The notes: generated from the sequence alone by a model not told the origin. 64,000 nt of DNA from Streptomyces sp. NBC_01485 (GCF_036227125.1 NZ_CP109435.1:8804001-8868000); one strand, 5' to 3'. Numbered from the stretch's first letter, positions 8,395 to 18,348 are shown. Made by a program: numbers and translations.

Positions 8395-9949
8395 CCGGCA
8401 GAGCCGCCACCAGGGCACGGATGGCGGCCACCTCCAACGCCGGGTTGGCGGCGGCGTGTTGGACCAGCTCCTCGTCGTCGAGGAGCTGTGCCAGCCGGGC
8501 GGGCGGAAGGTTCGGGTGGCGGGCGAAGGCGGCCCGGACGGTCGGCTCGGGGTCCCGGGTGAGCCGTTCCACGGTCACCGACGCGGTCCCGGGGTCGCGG
8601 GCGGCCAGGACCCGGACGGCGGGATCCTCGTCGTCGGCGTGGACGGCCAGCCCGTCGGTGGGGAAGTTCGGCCGGGTGACGAGGCGTGCGCGCTCGGGGC
8701 CGGTGTACTCCAGGAAGCCGCGCAGCAGGAGGGCCGCCGGGGCGTCCGGATGGTTCTGGGCCAGCAGCACGCGGACGCCGAGGTCGTCGTCGGCCGTCAG
8801 CCGGGTCACGAGGTCCGGCGGCAGGGTGTGCTCCCGCGCCGCCTCCCGGCGCAGCATCGGGTGTCCGGAGAGCGCGTCCCGGCGGACGGCCTCGGGGTCC
8901 CGCGGGACCAGCCACTCGCGGTAGTAGTAGGGCTCGTCCAGGGGGACTTCGTAGTCGATCGCGGCCCGTTCCTCCTCGGTCCACGCGGGGTGGACGGACA
9001 CGGACAGCCGCACCTTCGGATCGGGATCGGCCGCGAGGAGGCGGCGCTCGGCGTCGTCGAGGTCCGGGTGGCGGGCGACCACGCGGCGTACGTCGGGGTC
9101 GGGATCCGAGACCAGCGCGCGGCGTTCGACGGGGCCGAGGTCCGCGCGGCGCGAGATCTCCCACCGGACCTCCGGGTCCGGATCGGCGGCGAGGAGGACC
9201 ACGACATCAGCGGGGAGACTGGGGTTGGCCGCGATCATCGACCGGTCCCCGGGACCGGCCGGAGCGGTGAGGACGCCGTCCACGACGGCTCGGCTGAGAG
9301 CGTCGTGAAGCAGGGCGCCCGTTCGGCCGTGGCAGGAGTGGGCGGGCAGAACGCTCTCCACCCACGCCGGATCCTCGTGGCGCAGTTGGTTCTCCGCCCG
9401 TTCCCGGACCTCGTCGTCGGGGTCCGCGAGCAGCGCGGCCCGGGTCTCCGCGGGCAACCACCCCCACGTGCCGACTCCCCAGAGGCGGACCTTCGCGTCC
9501 GGATGCGTCGCCAGGGAGTGGCGCAGCCCGAGGGAGAACTGCTGGAAGAAGGCCCCGCCCAGGCTTTCGTTGTCGTACGTGTTCATCATGTGGACGACGG
9601 TCTCGTCGGGCAGCGGTGAGACCTTGTCGTCGGCGAACTGGAACCCGTGGGCGAGGGTGGCGCGGACCCGCCAGTCGAGGTCGTCCACCAGCCGTGCGCG
9701 TACGGCCGGTTCGACGAGGCGGTTCCTGGCGAGGTAGGCCCGGGTGGCGGGGTCGGGATGCCCGATCACGGCGTCGACGACCACCTCGGGCAGCACCCGG
9801 TCCCGGCACAGCACCATCCGCGCCGCGAGCGGCCCGTCCGCGAGCAACCGCAGCAGGACGTCCAGGGGAGCGGACGGATTGAGCGCCAGTCCGGCGAGGC
9901 GGCGGGTGGGCAGATCGGCGTCCTGCCAGATCTGCTCGGCTGTCGGCAT
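8387..9949 (-). CDS. HEAT/leucine-rich-variant repeat protein
   Basis: A 520-residue protein made of about 20 short helical repeats. The recurring unit is 'L..DPDP.VR..VA..P.L....R..L', for example DPDPDVRRVVARHPDL and DPDPKVRLSVSVHP. This is the leucine-rich-repeat-variant / HEAT pattern used as a protein-binding scaffold; no catalytic motif is seen. ATG 9949 is preceded by GGGAG five bases away; a GTG at 9964 is a weaker alternative. It converges with the DUF5682 gene and overlaps it by eight bases. Genes of this type often stand next to vWA/MoxR sets in Streptomyces, but a functional link is only a guess. Confidence 0.85.
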   Translation of the reverse strand: MPTAEQIWQDADLPTRRLAGLALNPSAPLDVLLRLLADGPLAARMVLCRDRVLPEVVVDAVIGHPDPATRAYLARNRLVEPAVRARLVDDLDWRVRATLAHGFQFADDKVSPLPDETVVHMMNTYDNESLGGAFFQQFSLGLRHSLATHPDAKVRLWGVGTWGWLPAETRAALLADPDDEVRERAENQLRHEDPAWVESVLPAHSCHGRTGALLHDALSRAVVDGVLTAPAGPGDRSMIAANPSLPADVVVLLAADPDPEVRWEISRRADLGPVERRALVSDPDPDVRRVVARHPDLDDAERRLLAADPDPKVRLSVSVHPAWTEEERAAIDYEVPLDEPYYYREWLVPRDPEAVRRDALSGHPMLRREAAREHTLPPDLVTRLTADDDLGVRVLLAQNHPDAPAALLLRGFLEYTGPERARLVTRPNFPTDGLAVHADDEDPAVRVLAARDPGTASVTVERLTRDPEPTVRAAFARHPNLPPARLAQLLDDEELVQHAAANPALEVAAIRALVAALPVS

Positions 9950-10044
9950 GCGGTCTCCCACCACGACGTTCCGCTGTGTCGTTCCTCTACGGCGAACAGG
10001 CCCCCGGCGGCAGCTGGGGGACCCATGACCTTAACCCGTCGTGT

Positions 10045-12330
10045 CTAGCCCCCGGCGGGCTGGTCCGGCTGGTAGGCGCGCAGCAGCCGGTCGTATTCCG
10101 CCTGGGTGACCGGCAGGACCGTGCCGTGGCGGGGTCTGGACGGCAGGTCGTAGTCGGTGGACGGGGTCCAGGTGCCGGAGGCGAGGTCCGTCGTCTCGAA
10201 CGGGAGGTAGCCGCGGCCGCCGAACTCGTCCAGGAACGCGTACCACTTGTCCTCGGTGTTGGACTTGAACACCAGCGGCCCCTCGGCCGCGTTCATCGCG
10301 CCCTTGCCGATGCCCTCGGCGACCGGGTCCCAGGAGAGGTCGAGCAGCGAGTCGCTCCGCTCCTCGAAGACGAACTTGCTGTTGGGCGTCGAGGAGCTGT
10401 TGTCGCGCTCGTCCTTGGAGAGGCGGAAGTACGTGCCGTCGTGCTGGATCACCGTGGAGTCGATGACCGAGTAGCCGCGGTCGATCCACACCTTGGGCTC
10501 GCTGAACGTGTAGAAGTCGCGGGTGGTGGCGTACATCATCCGGTTGTGGGTGTCGCCGGAGTGCGCCTCGTCGGCGTACAGCTTGGACGCCCAGAAGACC
10601 ACGTACTCACCGAGGTCGCTGTCGTAATAGGCCTCCGGCGCCCAGGTGTTGCCCGCGCTGTCGGGGGAGACCCGCACCAGGCGCTGGTCCGTCCAGTGGA
10701 CGAGGTCGGTGGACTCCCACACCATGACGGACTTGCTGCCGCGGCGCTGGGCGGCGTCCCAGTCGCCGTTGCCGTAGATCCTGAGGTCGGTGGCGATCTG
10801 GTAGAACTTGTCGCCCTCGGGGGAGCGGATGATGAACGGGTCGCGCAGGCCCCGCTCGCCGAGCGTGGACGTCAGGACGGGCTTGCCGTCGTTCAACTCC
10901 CGCCACTTCAACGGGTCGTTGCCCTTGCTCAGCGCGGCGTAGAGCTGCTCGCCGTCCGAGGTGCCCTCGCCGGTGAAGTAGCTGAAGAGGTAGCCCTTGA
11001 GGGCTTCCTTCGCGGGGAGTTCGGGGATCTTCGCGGTGAACACGCGGGTCGCCCTCGCCGCGCCCTTGGTGACGGTCGCGGTGAGGGCGACCGTGGTGGC
11101 GCCGGTGCCGTGCGCGGGGCGGTGGACCACGCCGTCGGCGGCGAGGACGTCGTCTCGTGCGGAGGTCCAGGTGACGGCTGTGCCGTACGAACCGGTCGCC
11201 GGGAGGGTGAGGTTGCCGCGTACGTCGTCGACGTTGTGTATCTGGAGGGCCTCGGCTGCTCGCCGGGTCGCGGTCGCGTCGTCGAAGGCGGCGAGGACCG
11301 TGACGTCGAAGGACCTGGTGGCGGTGACCGTGCCCTTCTTCAGGGTCGCCGTGAGCGTGGCGTGGCCGTCCGGTTCGCCCGCGGCGGGACGGGTCACCGC
11401 GCCGCCGTCCGACACCACGCCGGTGTCGTCGCTGGCCCAGGTGATCGTGGAGCCGCCGTCCGTGCCGGTCCTCGGCAGCTCCAGGTCGGCGGTGACGGCG
11501 TCGGTGTCACCGAGGTCCAGTGCCGCCTTGTCGTCGGCGACGCCCTGCGTGGCCACGGGAAGGGCGAGCCGCTCCACGTCGGAGGCGGCCAGCGCGCGGT
11601 CGTACACGCGGAAGTCGCGCAGGTCGCCCTTGAAGAGCTTGTCGCCCGAATAGACCGACTTGCCGATGTGGTTGGCGGTGGTGACGCCGGAACCGATGGC
11701 GCCGGGCGTGATGGTGACCGACGTGTTGCGGGCGACCTCGACGCCGTCCTCGTACAGCACACCGGTGGTGCCGGACTGCGTGTAGGTGAGGTGTTTCCAC
11801 ACCGCGCGGGCGAGGTTGTGCGCGTCGGCGGGCCTGGTGGTCTGCTCCGTCGACCAGTTGCCGGTGGCGATCGAGGTGCGCAGGGAGTTGCCCGTGGCGA
11901 ACAGGTAGCCGTCGCCGTTGCTGCCGCTGGAGTTGCCGAAGCCGTAGAGGAAGTACGGCGTCGACTGTCCGGCGTCGATCCGCACGTCCATGGCGACGCT
12001 GATCGCGTCCATGCCCCGCATGACGTCGTCCGGCACCTTGATGTAGGTGTCGGAGCCGTTGAAGGCGACGCCCTGGCCGGTGGACGACCACCCGGCGGTG
12101 CCGACGACCGCGCCGTCGCGGCCGTGGCCGGACGCGTCGGACACCGTGCCGCCGGACGGGGCGTCGAGCTTGTACCAGAGGGCCAGACCGTCCGACACGT
12201 CGGCGACCTCGGCCGCCTGTACGGGAGTTGTGGCACCGGTGAGCCCCATGAGCAGTGACCCGGCGGTCAGCGCGGCCAGTTGCCCCGCTCCTCGTCTCAC
12301 TCGGACGCGGAAGCGTTTTCTGTGCGTCAT
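10045..12330 (-). CDS. Secreted GH43-type glycosidase with LamG and Ig-like domains
   Basis: A 761-residue exported protein. The signal peptide is an Arg-rich head, the hydrophobic AALTAGSLLMGL, and a cleavage site near VQAAE. It is followed by a LamG-like lectin domain (about 45-240; LALWYKLD...GSDTYIKVPDD), two atrophied bacterial Ig-like repeats, and a C-terminal five-bladed propeller. The propeller has GH43 marks: RDP (about residue 496), WAPE (about 563) and EGP (about 683), consistent with base, pKa modulator and acid. It probably cleaves an arabinose- or xylose-containing polysaccharide side chain outside the cell; the exact substrate is unknown. The start at 12330 places the signal peptide at the N-terminus. 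It stands alone. Confidence 0.8.
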   Translation of the reverse strand: MTHRKRFRVRVRRGAGQLAALTAGSLLMGLTGATTPVQAAEVADVSDGLALWYKLDAPSGGTVSDASGHGRDGAVVGTAGWSSTGQGVAFNGSDTYIKVPDDVMRGMDAISVAMDVRIDAGQSTPYFLYGFGNSSGSNGDGYLFATGNSLRTSIATGNWSTEQTTRPADAHNLARAVWKHLTYTQSGTTGVLYEDGVEVARNTSVTITPGAIGSGVTTANHIGKSVYSGDKLFKGDLRDFRVYDRALAASDVERLALPVATQGVADDKAALDLGDTDAVTADLELPRTGTDGGSTITWASDDTGVVSDGGAVTRPAAGEPDGHATLTATLKKGTVTATRSFDVTVLAAFDDATATRRAAEALQIHNVDDVRGNLTLPATGSYGTAVTWTSARDDVLAADGVVHRPAHGTGATTVALTATVTKGAARATRVFTAKIPELPAKEALKGYLFSYFTGEGTSDGEQLYAALSKGNDPLKWRELNDGKPVLTSTLGERGLRDPFIIRSPEGDKFYQIATDLRIYGNGDWDAAQRRGSKSVMVWESTDLVHWTDQRLVRVSPDSAGNTWAPEAYYDSDLGEYVVFWASKLYADEAHSGDTHNRMMYATTRDFYTFSEPKVWIDRGYSVIDSTVIQHDGTYFRLSKDERDNSSSTPNSKFVFEERSDSLLDLSWDPVAEGIGKGAMNAAEGPLVFKSNTEDKWYAFLDEFGGRGYLPFETTDLASGTWTPSTDYDLPSRPRHGTVLPVTQAEYDRLLRAYQPDQPAGG

Positions 12331-12406
12331 AGGGGATCGCCGTTTCAGCCGTGTGACGTGATGTTGCGAGAGTGTCAAACGCTGGGCATGGTCGCGTCAA
12401 GGCGTC

Positions 12407-12440
12407 TCGAACGATGTCCGGCAGGTCGAACGTGATGTCC
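12407..12440. repeat. Direct repeat upstream of the GH43 gene
   Basis: TCGAACGATGTCC (12407-12419) and TCGAACGTGATGTCC (12426-12440) are near-identical direct repeats, start to start 19 bases apart. They lie about 80 bases upstream of the GH43 start and 3' of the PucR fragment. They could be regulator half-sites. Confidence 0.35.
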
Positions 12441-12471
12441 CGAGAGATGAAGGACTCTGTTCAGCCCCAGC

Positions 12472-12996
12472 TCAGCCCCTCGTCAGCCACGAGGTCAGCG
12501 CCCACCACCAGTGCAGCCCGTCCAGCGGGCCGGAATCGCCGTCGGTGAGGGACGTGGAGGTGATCTGGCGGAGTCGGCCCAGCCGGTAGCGGACGGTGTT
12601 CGGGTGGGTGAAGAGGGCGGCGGCCGTCTGGTCCAGGCGGCGACCGTTGTCGAGGAACGCCAGTGCGGTGAGCGCGAGTTGGCGGTGGAAGTCGTTCGAC
12701 GGATCGAGCTCGCCGAGCAGTCGGCCGCTCAACAGCGAACCCAGCAACGGCTGTTCGGACAGGGCGAGCCGGGCCGCGAAGTCCGTGACGTCGTACAGGC
12801 CGCGCAGCCCCTGCTCCCGGCCGAGGGCGACCGCGCGCACGCACAGCCGGTACAGCGCGGGCAGTTCGGGCAGGGCGGCGGCCGGGGCGATCACGACGAG
12901 GGCGTCCGGGGCGAGTTCGTCGGCGCCCGGCGGTCGCGGGCACACGCCGGCCAGGTGTCCGTCGGCCAGCGCCGTGACCACGTGCGCCGAGCGCAG
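12472..12996 (-). pseudogene. PucR-type regulator, C-terminal fragment only
   Basis: About 175 codons of the C-terminal half of a PucR/CdaR-type transcription regulator. The HTH_30 domain is clear near the end: LTALAFLDNGRRL, then a helix-turn-helix with HPNTVRYRLGRL. The part upstream, ALADGHLAGVCPRPPG, still reads as regulator. At about 12,996 the homology stops and the opposite strand becomes the coding sequence of an FAD-binding dehydrogenase. The N-terminal half, promoter and start are missing. In related genomes PucR-type genes are commonly divergent from the gene they control, so one deletion would remove both 5' ends. The exact join point is uncertain by about ten bases. Confidence 0.8.
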
Positions 12997-13515
12997 CGCC
13001 CGATCGAGAAGTTCAAGAACAAGGGCGAGGACTTCGTCGTCGCCACCACGCTCACCGGCCTCGTCGCCGGCATGAACAAGCTGACCGGGGACAACCTCAT
13101 CCAGCTCGCCGACCTCAAGCGGCAGATCGAGGCCCGCGACCGGGAGATCGACAACCCGTACAGCAAGGACGCGCAGGTCATGGGCATCCGCAACGCCCTG
13201 AGCTACACGGGTGACTCGCTCAGCCGGACGGCCGCCATCCACCGGATCCTCGACTCGAGCGCCGGGCCGCTGATCGCCGTACGCGTCAACGTCCTCACCC
13301 GCAAGACCCTCGGCGGCCTCCAGACCGACCTCTCCGGCCGGGTCCTGGACGCGGCCGGGAACCCCGTGCCCGGTCTGTACGCGGCCGGGGAGGTCGCCGG
13401 GTTCGGCGGCGGCGGGATCCACGGCTACCGCTCCCTGGAGGGCACCTTCCTCGGCGGCTGCCTGTTCTCCGGACGCCAGGCCGGCCGGGCGGCAGCGGCG
13501 GCCACCGCGACCTGA
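12997..13515 (+). pseudogene. FAD-binding dehydrogenase, C-terminal fragment only
   Basis: About 172 codons of the C-terminal part of a fumarate-reductase/KstD-like FAD-binding dehydrogenase. It begins abruptly at PIEKFKNKGEDFVVA and ends normally. The flavin-contacting end is intact: PGLYAAGEVAGFGGGGIHG followed by EGTFLGGCLFSGR. The N-terminal FAD dinucleotide fold (GxGxxG) and start codon are absent, so no active enzyme can be made. It abuts, back to back, the PucR fragment. A frame stays open upstream to 12511, but that part is antisense to the regulator and is not protein-like. Confidence 0.85.
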
Positions 13516-13638
13516 GAACCCTTCCGCCACACGGTCCAATCGAGCGAGACATGCGGTGAGTGGCCTGGCTCACATGGCCAACCGGGCCGCTCACCGACAC
13601 CATGGGTCCCGTCACCGGCAGGCTGAAGGGGTCCCAGG

Positions 13639-16600
13639 ATGTTCCGCAAGGTGCTGGTCGCCAACCGTGGTGAGATCGCGATCCGGGCGTTTCGCGCCGG
13701 CTATGAGCTGGGCGCGCGCACGGTCGCCGTCTTCCCGCACGAGGACCGCAACTCACTGCACCGGCTGAAGGCCGACGAGGCCTACGAGATCGGCGAGCCC
13801 GGGCACCCGGTGCGCGCCTACCTCTCCGTCGAGGAGATCGTCGGTGCCGCCCGCCGGGCGGGCGCCGACGCCGTCTACCCGGGCTACGGCTTCCTCTCCG
13901 AGAACCCCGAACTGGCCCGCGCCTGCGAGGAGGCCGGCATCACGTTCGTCGGCCCCGACGCCCGGACCCTCGAACTGACCGGCAACAAGGCGAGCGCGGT
14001 CGCCGCGGCCCGCGCGGCGGGCGTCCCCGTCCTCGGCTCGTCCGCGCCCTCCAACGACGTCGACGAACTCGTCCGGGCCGCCGAGGAGGTCGGCTTCCCG
14101 CTGTTCGTGAAGGCGGTCGCGGGCGGCGGCGGACGCGGCATGCGCCGCGTCGAGGACCCCGCCGTCCTGCGCGAGTCCATCGAGGCGGCCTCCCGCGAGG
14201 CGGCGTCCGCGTTCGGCGACGCCACCGTCTTCCTGGAGAAGGCCGTCGTCGACCCCCGCCACATCGAGGTGCAGATCCTCGCCGACGGCGCGGGCAACGT
14301 CATCCACCTCTTCGAGCGCGACTGCTCGGTCCAGCGCCGGCACCAGAAGGTCATCGAGCTGGCCCCCGCCCCCAACCTGGACCCGGAGCTGCGCGACCGG
14401 ATGTGCGCCGACGCGGTCCGCTTCGCCCGGCAGATCGGCTACCGCAACGCGGGCACCGTCGAGTTCCTCCTCGACCCGGCCGGCAACCACGTCTTCATCG
14501 AGATGAACCCGCGCATCCAGGTCGAGCACACGGTGACCGAGGAGGTCACCGACGTCGACCTCGTCCAGGCCCAACTGCGCATCGCCGCCGGGGAGACCCT
14601 CGCCGACCTCGGCCTGTCGCAGGAGACGGTCACCCTGCACGGCGCGGCCCTCCAGTGCCGGATCACCACCGAGGACCCCGCCAACGGCTTCCGCCCCGAC
14701 ACCGGCCGCATCAGCGCCTACCGCTCCCCGGGCGGCTCCGGCATCCGCCTCGACGGCGGCACCACCCACGCGGGTACGGAGATCAGCGCGCACTTCGACT
14801 CCATGCTGGTCAAGCTCACCTGCCGGGGCCGGGACTTCCCGACCGCGATCGGCCGCGCCCGGCGCGCCGTGGCCGAGTTCCGCATCCGCGGCGTGGCCAC
14901 CAACATCCCGTTCCTGCAGGCCGTCCTCGACGACGCCGACTTCCAGGCCGGACGCGTCACCACGTCGTTCATCGAGCGGCGCCCGCACCTGCTCACCGCC
15001 CGCTCCTCGGCCGACCGCGGCACCAAGCTGCTCACCTACCTCGCCGACGTCACGGTCAACAAGCCGCACGGCGAGCGCCCCGACCTGATCGACCCCACCG
15101 CCAAGCTGCCCCGGACGCCCGACACCGAGCCGCCCGCCGGCTCACGGCAGCGGCTGGTCCACCTCGGGCCCGAGGGCTTCGCCCGCTGGCTGCGCGAGTC
15201 GCCGACCATCGGCGTCACCGACACCACCTTCCGCGACGCCCATCAGTCCCTGCTCGCCACCCGCGTCCGCACCAAGGACCTCCTCGCCTCGGCCCCGCTC
15301 GTCGCCCGCACCCTGCCCGGGCTGCTCTCCCTGGAGTGCTGGGGCGGCGCCACCTACGACGTCGCCCTGCGCTTCCTCGCCGAGGACCCCTGGGAGCGGC
15401 TGGCCGCTCTGCGCGAGGCCGTCCCCAACATCTGCCTCCAGATGCTGCTGCGCGGCCGCAACACCGTCGGCTACACCCCGTACCCGACCGAGGTGACCGA
15501 CGCCTTCGTGCAGGAGGCCGCCGCCACCGGCATCGACATCTTCCGCATCTTCGACGCCCTCAACGACGTCGGCCAGATGCGCCCCGCCATCGACGCCGTC
15601 CGCGAGACCGGTACGGCGATCGCCGAGGTCGCCCTCTGCTACACCTCCGACCTGTCGGACCCGAGCGAGCGCCTCTACACCCTCGACTACTACCTCCGCC
15701 TGGCCGAGCAGATCGTCGAGGCCGGCGCCCACGTCCTGGCCGTCAAGGACATGGCAGGCCTGCTGCGCGCCCCGGCCGCCGCCAAGCTGGTGTCGGCGCT
15801 GCGCCGCGAGTTCGACCTCCCCGTCCATCTGCACACCCACGACACCGCCGGCGGGCAGCTCGCCACCTACCTGGCCGCGATCCAGGCCGGCGCGGACGCC
15901 GTGGACGGCGCGGTGGCCTCCATGGCCGGTACGACGTCCCAGCCCTCGCTGTCGGCGATCGTCGCCGCCACCGACCACTCCGAGCGGCCCACCGGCCTCG
16001 ACCTCCAGGCCGTCGGCGACCTGGAGCCGTACTGGGAGGGCGTCCGCAGGATCTACGCCCCCTTCGAGGCGGGCCTCGCCTCCCCGACCGGCCGCGTCTA
16101 CCACCACGAGATCCCCGGCGGGCAGCTCTCCAACCTGCGCACCCAGGCCGTCGCGCTCGGCCTCGGCGACCGCTTCGAGGACATCGAGGCGATGTACGCC
16201 GCCGCCGACCGCATCCTCGGCCACCTGGTGAAGGTCACCCCGTCGTCCAAGGTCGTCGGCGACCTCGCCCTGCACCTGGTCGGCGCCGGAGTGGACCCGC
16301 GGGACTTCGAGGCGACGCCCGACCGGTACGACATTCCCGACTCCGTCATCGGCTTCCTGCGCGGCGAGCTCGGCACCCCGCCCGGCGGCTGGCCCGAGCC
16401 GTTCCGCAGCAAGGCGCTCCAGGGCCGCGCCGCCGCCAAGCCCGTACCGGAGCTGACCACCGAGGAGCGCGAGGGCCTGGAGAAGACCCGCCGCACCACC
16501 CTCAACCGGCTGCTCTTCCCCGGCCCGACCCGCGACTTCGAGACCCACCGCCAGGCCTACGGCGACACCAGCGTCCTCGACAGCAAGGACTTCTTCTACG

Positions 16601-17013
16601 GCCTGCGCCCGGGCAAGGAGTACGCCGTCGACCTCGAGCCGGGCGTCCGCCTCCTGATCGAACTGCAGGCCGTCGGCGAGGCCGACGAGCGCGGCATGCG
16701 CACCGTCATGTCGTCCCTGAACGGCCAACTGCGGCCCATCCAGGTCCGCGACCAGGCGGCCGCCTCCGACATCCCGGTGACCGAGAAGGCCGACCGCGCC
16801 AACCCCGGCCATGTCGCCGCGCCGTTCGCGGGCGTGGTGACGCTGGCGGTCGCCGAGGGCGACGAGGTGGCGGTCGGCGCGACGGTCGCCACCATCGAGG
16901 CGATGAAGATGGAGGCCACGATCACCGCCCCGAAGGCCGGCACGGTGTCGCGGCTGGCCATCAACCGGATCCAGCAGGTCGAGGGCGGTGACCTGCTGGT
17001 CGAGGTCCGCTGA
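13639..17013 (+). CDS. pyc: Pyruvate carboxylase
   Basis: A complete 1124-residue, single-chain biotin enzyme that carboxylates pyruvate to oxaloacetate with ATP and bicarbonate, feeding the TCA cycle. Domain order is as usual: biotin carboxylase with ATP-grasp (about 1-450; the glycine loop KAVAGGGGRGMR and the ERDCSVQRRHQKVIE stretch are present), carboxyltransferase TIM barrel beginning at TDTTFRDAHQS (residues 527-537), and a C-terminal biotinyl domain with EAMKMEA, where K1090 carries biotin. ATG 13639 is preceded by GAAGGGG. The gene stands alone and is followed by a strong hairpin. It is an intact housekeeping gene next to a deletion scar. Confidence 0.97.
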   Translation: MFRKVLVANRGEIAIRAFRAGYELGARTVAVFPHEDRNSLHRLKADEAYEIGEPGHPVRAYLSVEEIVGAARRAGADAVYPGYGFLSENPELARACEEAGITFVGPDARTLELTGNKASAVAAARAAGVPVLGSSAPSNDVDELVRAAEEVGFPLFVKAVAGGGGRGMRRVEDPAVLRESIEAASREAASAFGDATVFLEKAVVDPRHIEVQILADGAGNVIHLFERDCSVQRRHQKVIELAPAPNLDPELRDRMCADAVRFARQIGYRNAGTVEFLLDPAGNHVFIEMNPRIQVEHTVTEEVTDVDLVQAQLRIAAGETLADLGLSQETVTLHGAALQCRITTEDPANGFRPDTGRISAYRSPGGSGIRLDGGTTHAGTEISAHFDSMLVKLTCRGRDFPTAIGRARRAVAEFRIRGVATNIPFLQAVLDDADFQAGRVTTSFIERRPHLLTARSSADRGTKLLTYLADVTVNKPHGERPDLIDPTAKLPRTPDTEPPAGSRQRLVHLGPEGFARWLRESPTIGVTDTTFRDAHQSLLATRVRTKDLLASAPLVARTLPGLLSLECWGGATYDVALRFLAEDPWERLAALREAVPNICLQMLLRGRNTVGYTPYPTEVTDAFVQEAAATGIDIFRIFDALNDVGQMRPAIDAVRETGTAIAEVALCYTSDLSDPSERLYTLDYYLRLAEQIVEAGAHVLAVKDMAGLLRAPAAAKLVSALRREFDLPVHLHTHDTAGGQLATYLAAIQAGADAVDGAVASMAGTTSQPSLSAIVAATDHSERPTGLDLQAVGDLEPYWEGVRRIYAPFEAGLASPTGRVYHHEIPGGQLSNLRTQAVALGLGDRFEDIEAMYAAADRILGHLVKVTPSSKVVGDLALHLVGAGVDPRDFEATPDRYDIPDSVIGFLRGELGTPPGGWPEPFRSKALQGRAAAKPVPELTTEEREGLEKTRRTTLNRLLFPGPTRDFETHRQAYGDTSVLDSKDFFYGLRPGKEYAVDLEPGVRLLIELQAVGEADERGMRTVMSSLNGQLRPIQVRDQAAASDIPVTEKADRANPGHVAAPFAGVVTLAVAEGDEVAVGATVATIEAMKMEATITAPKAGTVSRLAINRIQQVEGGDLLVEVR

Positions 17014-17022
17014 GGTCACGGG

Positions 17023-17046
17023 CCGCGGGCGGTCACTCGCCCGCGG
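17023..17046 (+). terminator. Hairpin after pyruvate carboxylase
   Basis: CCGCGGGCG (17023-17031), loop GTCACT, CGCCCGCGG (17038-17046): a perfect nine-base stem ten bases after the stop codon. There is no T run, as is common for Streptomyces terminators. Confidence 0.75.
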
Positions 17047-17215
17047 ACACGTACCGGTCGCCCAGGCAGACCGGGCCGGTGGCCAGGTCTGCCCTCGAGG
17101 GCAGCAGGTCTGCCCCCGCGTCCGGTGACGTCGGCGAGGCGACGGGCTACCGTCCGCCCGTGAGCAACAGCACCTTCCCGGAACGGCTTGTGACGGACCG
17201 TCCGGAGTTCTCCGC

Positions 17216-18328
17216 GTGAACGACGAGCACGCCGTCGAGACCCGCCCCGCCGACGCACCGGCGCCCCCGCCCCGCCCGCAGCCCCCCGCGCCACGCCCCC
17301 GCCGACGCGGCCCGGGCCCCTTCACCCTGCTGGTGCTGCCGGGCCTGCTGACCGTGTCGGTGGTGGCCGGGTTCCTCGTCCTGACCGGCGGCTTCCCCTC
17401 GGGCTGGACGCCCGGCGACAGCCCCGAACAAGCCGCCGCGGGCGGCGTCGACGACACGTACGGCCCCTGGCTGCGCAAGGCCGCCGAAGCCTGCACGGTC
17501 GTCACCCCGTCCCTCCTCGCCGCCCAGATCGACCAGCTGACCGGCTGGCGCAACGACAGCGCCACGACGTCGGACGAACAGGGCATCGCCGCGTTCACCG
17601 GCGCCGAGTGGCGGTCCTGGGGCAAGGACGACGACGGCGACGGCAGCTCCTCGCCCCGCGATCAGGCCGACGCCATCATGGCGCTGGGCCGGCAGGACTG
17701 CTCCCTCGCCGGGAAGATCACGGACCTCAGGACCGAAGGGACCGTCTCCGGCGACCTCGTGGACCTCACCCTCGCCGCGTACGCGGTCGGCACGGACGCG
17801 GTGGCCGAGGCCGGGCGGGTGCCCGCCGGCGCGCAGACCTACCTCACCGAGGTGAAGGCCCTGTTCACGCGGTACGAGGAGTTCGACCGGGAGGACTTCA
17901 GCGGCGGCGGGCAGGCGAACGCGATCCTGGCACCGCCCGTCACCACCTTGACGATCACCTCCCCGTACGGATCACGCCGACACCCCCTGACCGGCGTCAC
18001 CAAACTGCACACCGGCGTGGACTTCGGCGCCCCGCAGGGAGCCCAGGTCTCCGCGGCCCGCGACGGCCGGGTCGTGTTCGCGGCCATGACCAAGGCGTAC
18101 GGCAACCGCGTCGTCGTCGACCACGGCGGCATCGACGGCAAGCGCCTGGAGACGACGTACAGCCATCTGTCGGCCATCGAGGTCACCGTCGGACAGACCG
18201 TGCGGACCGGAACCCCGCTCGGACGCGTCGGCTCCACCGGCCTGTCCACCGGCCCCCACCTGCACTTCGAGGTGATCTACGACGGCTCCTACACCGACCC
18301 GCAGCCCTGGCTGGCACTGAACGGCTGA
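17216..18328 (+). CDS. M23 (LytM-type) peptidase, membrane-anchored
   Basis: A 370-residue protein: a cytoplasmic Pro/Arg-rich head, one membrane span (about residues 36-58, TLLVLPGLLTVSVVAGFLVL), an extracellular middle domain, and a C-terminal M23 metallopeptidase domain. The zinc ligands are present: H265-x3-D269 (HTGVD) and H348-L-H350 (HLHFE). These enzymes cut peptidoglycan cross-links outside the cell, or act as LytM cell-wall factors. The middle part resembles the lysozyme-like helper region found in actinobacterial LytM proteins, but I see no catalytic residue there. GTG 17216 is the likely start, with GGAG about nine bases upstream. It appears monocistronic. Confidence 0.9.
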   Translation: MNDEHAVETRPADAPAPPPRPQPPAPRPRRRGPGPFTLLVLPGLLTVSVVAGFLVLTGGFPSGWTPGDSPEQAAAGGVDDTYGPWLRKAAEACTVVTPSLLAAQIDQLTGWRNDSATTSDEQGIAAFTGAEWRSWGKDDDGDGSSSPRDQADAIMALGRQDCSLAGKITDLRTEGTVSGDLVDLTLAAYAVGTDAVAEAGRVPAGAQTYLTEVKALFTRYEEFDREDFSGGGQANAILAPPVTTLTITSPYGSRRHPLTGVTKLHTGVDFGAPQGAQVSAARDGRVVFAAMTKAYGNRVVVDHGGIDGKRLETTYSHLSAIEVTVGQTVRTGTPLGRVGSTGLSTGPHLHFEVIYDGSYTDPQPWLALNG

Positions 18329-18348
18329 ACGGCTACACCTGAACGGCT
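18318..18348. repeat. TGAACGGCT short repeat, three copies
   Basis: TGAACGGCT occurs at 18318, 18326 and 18340, overlapping the stop of the M23 peptidase gene. The copies extend past the stop and look like a small local duplication; no function is suggested. Confidence 0.6.

Noticed and set aside
12511..13515. A continuous 334-codon plus-strand frame as one intact dehydrogenase
   Set aside because: Only the part from about 12,997 reads as dehydrogenase. The first ~160 codons are antisense to the PucR HTH domain, so the intact call is false.
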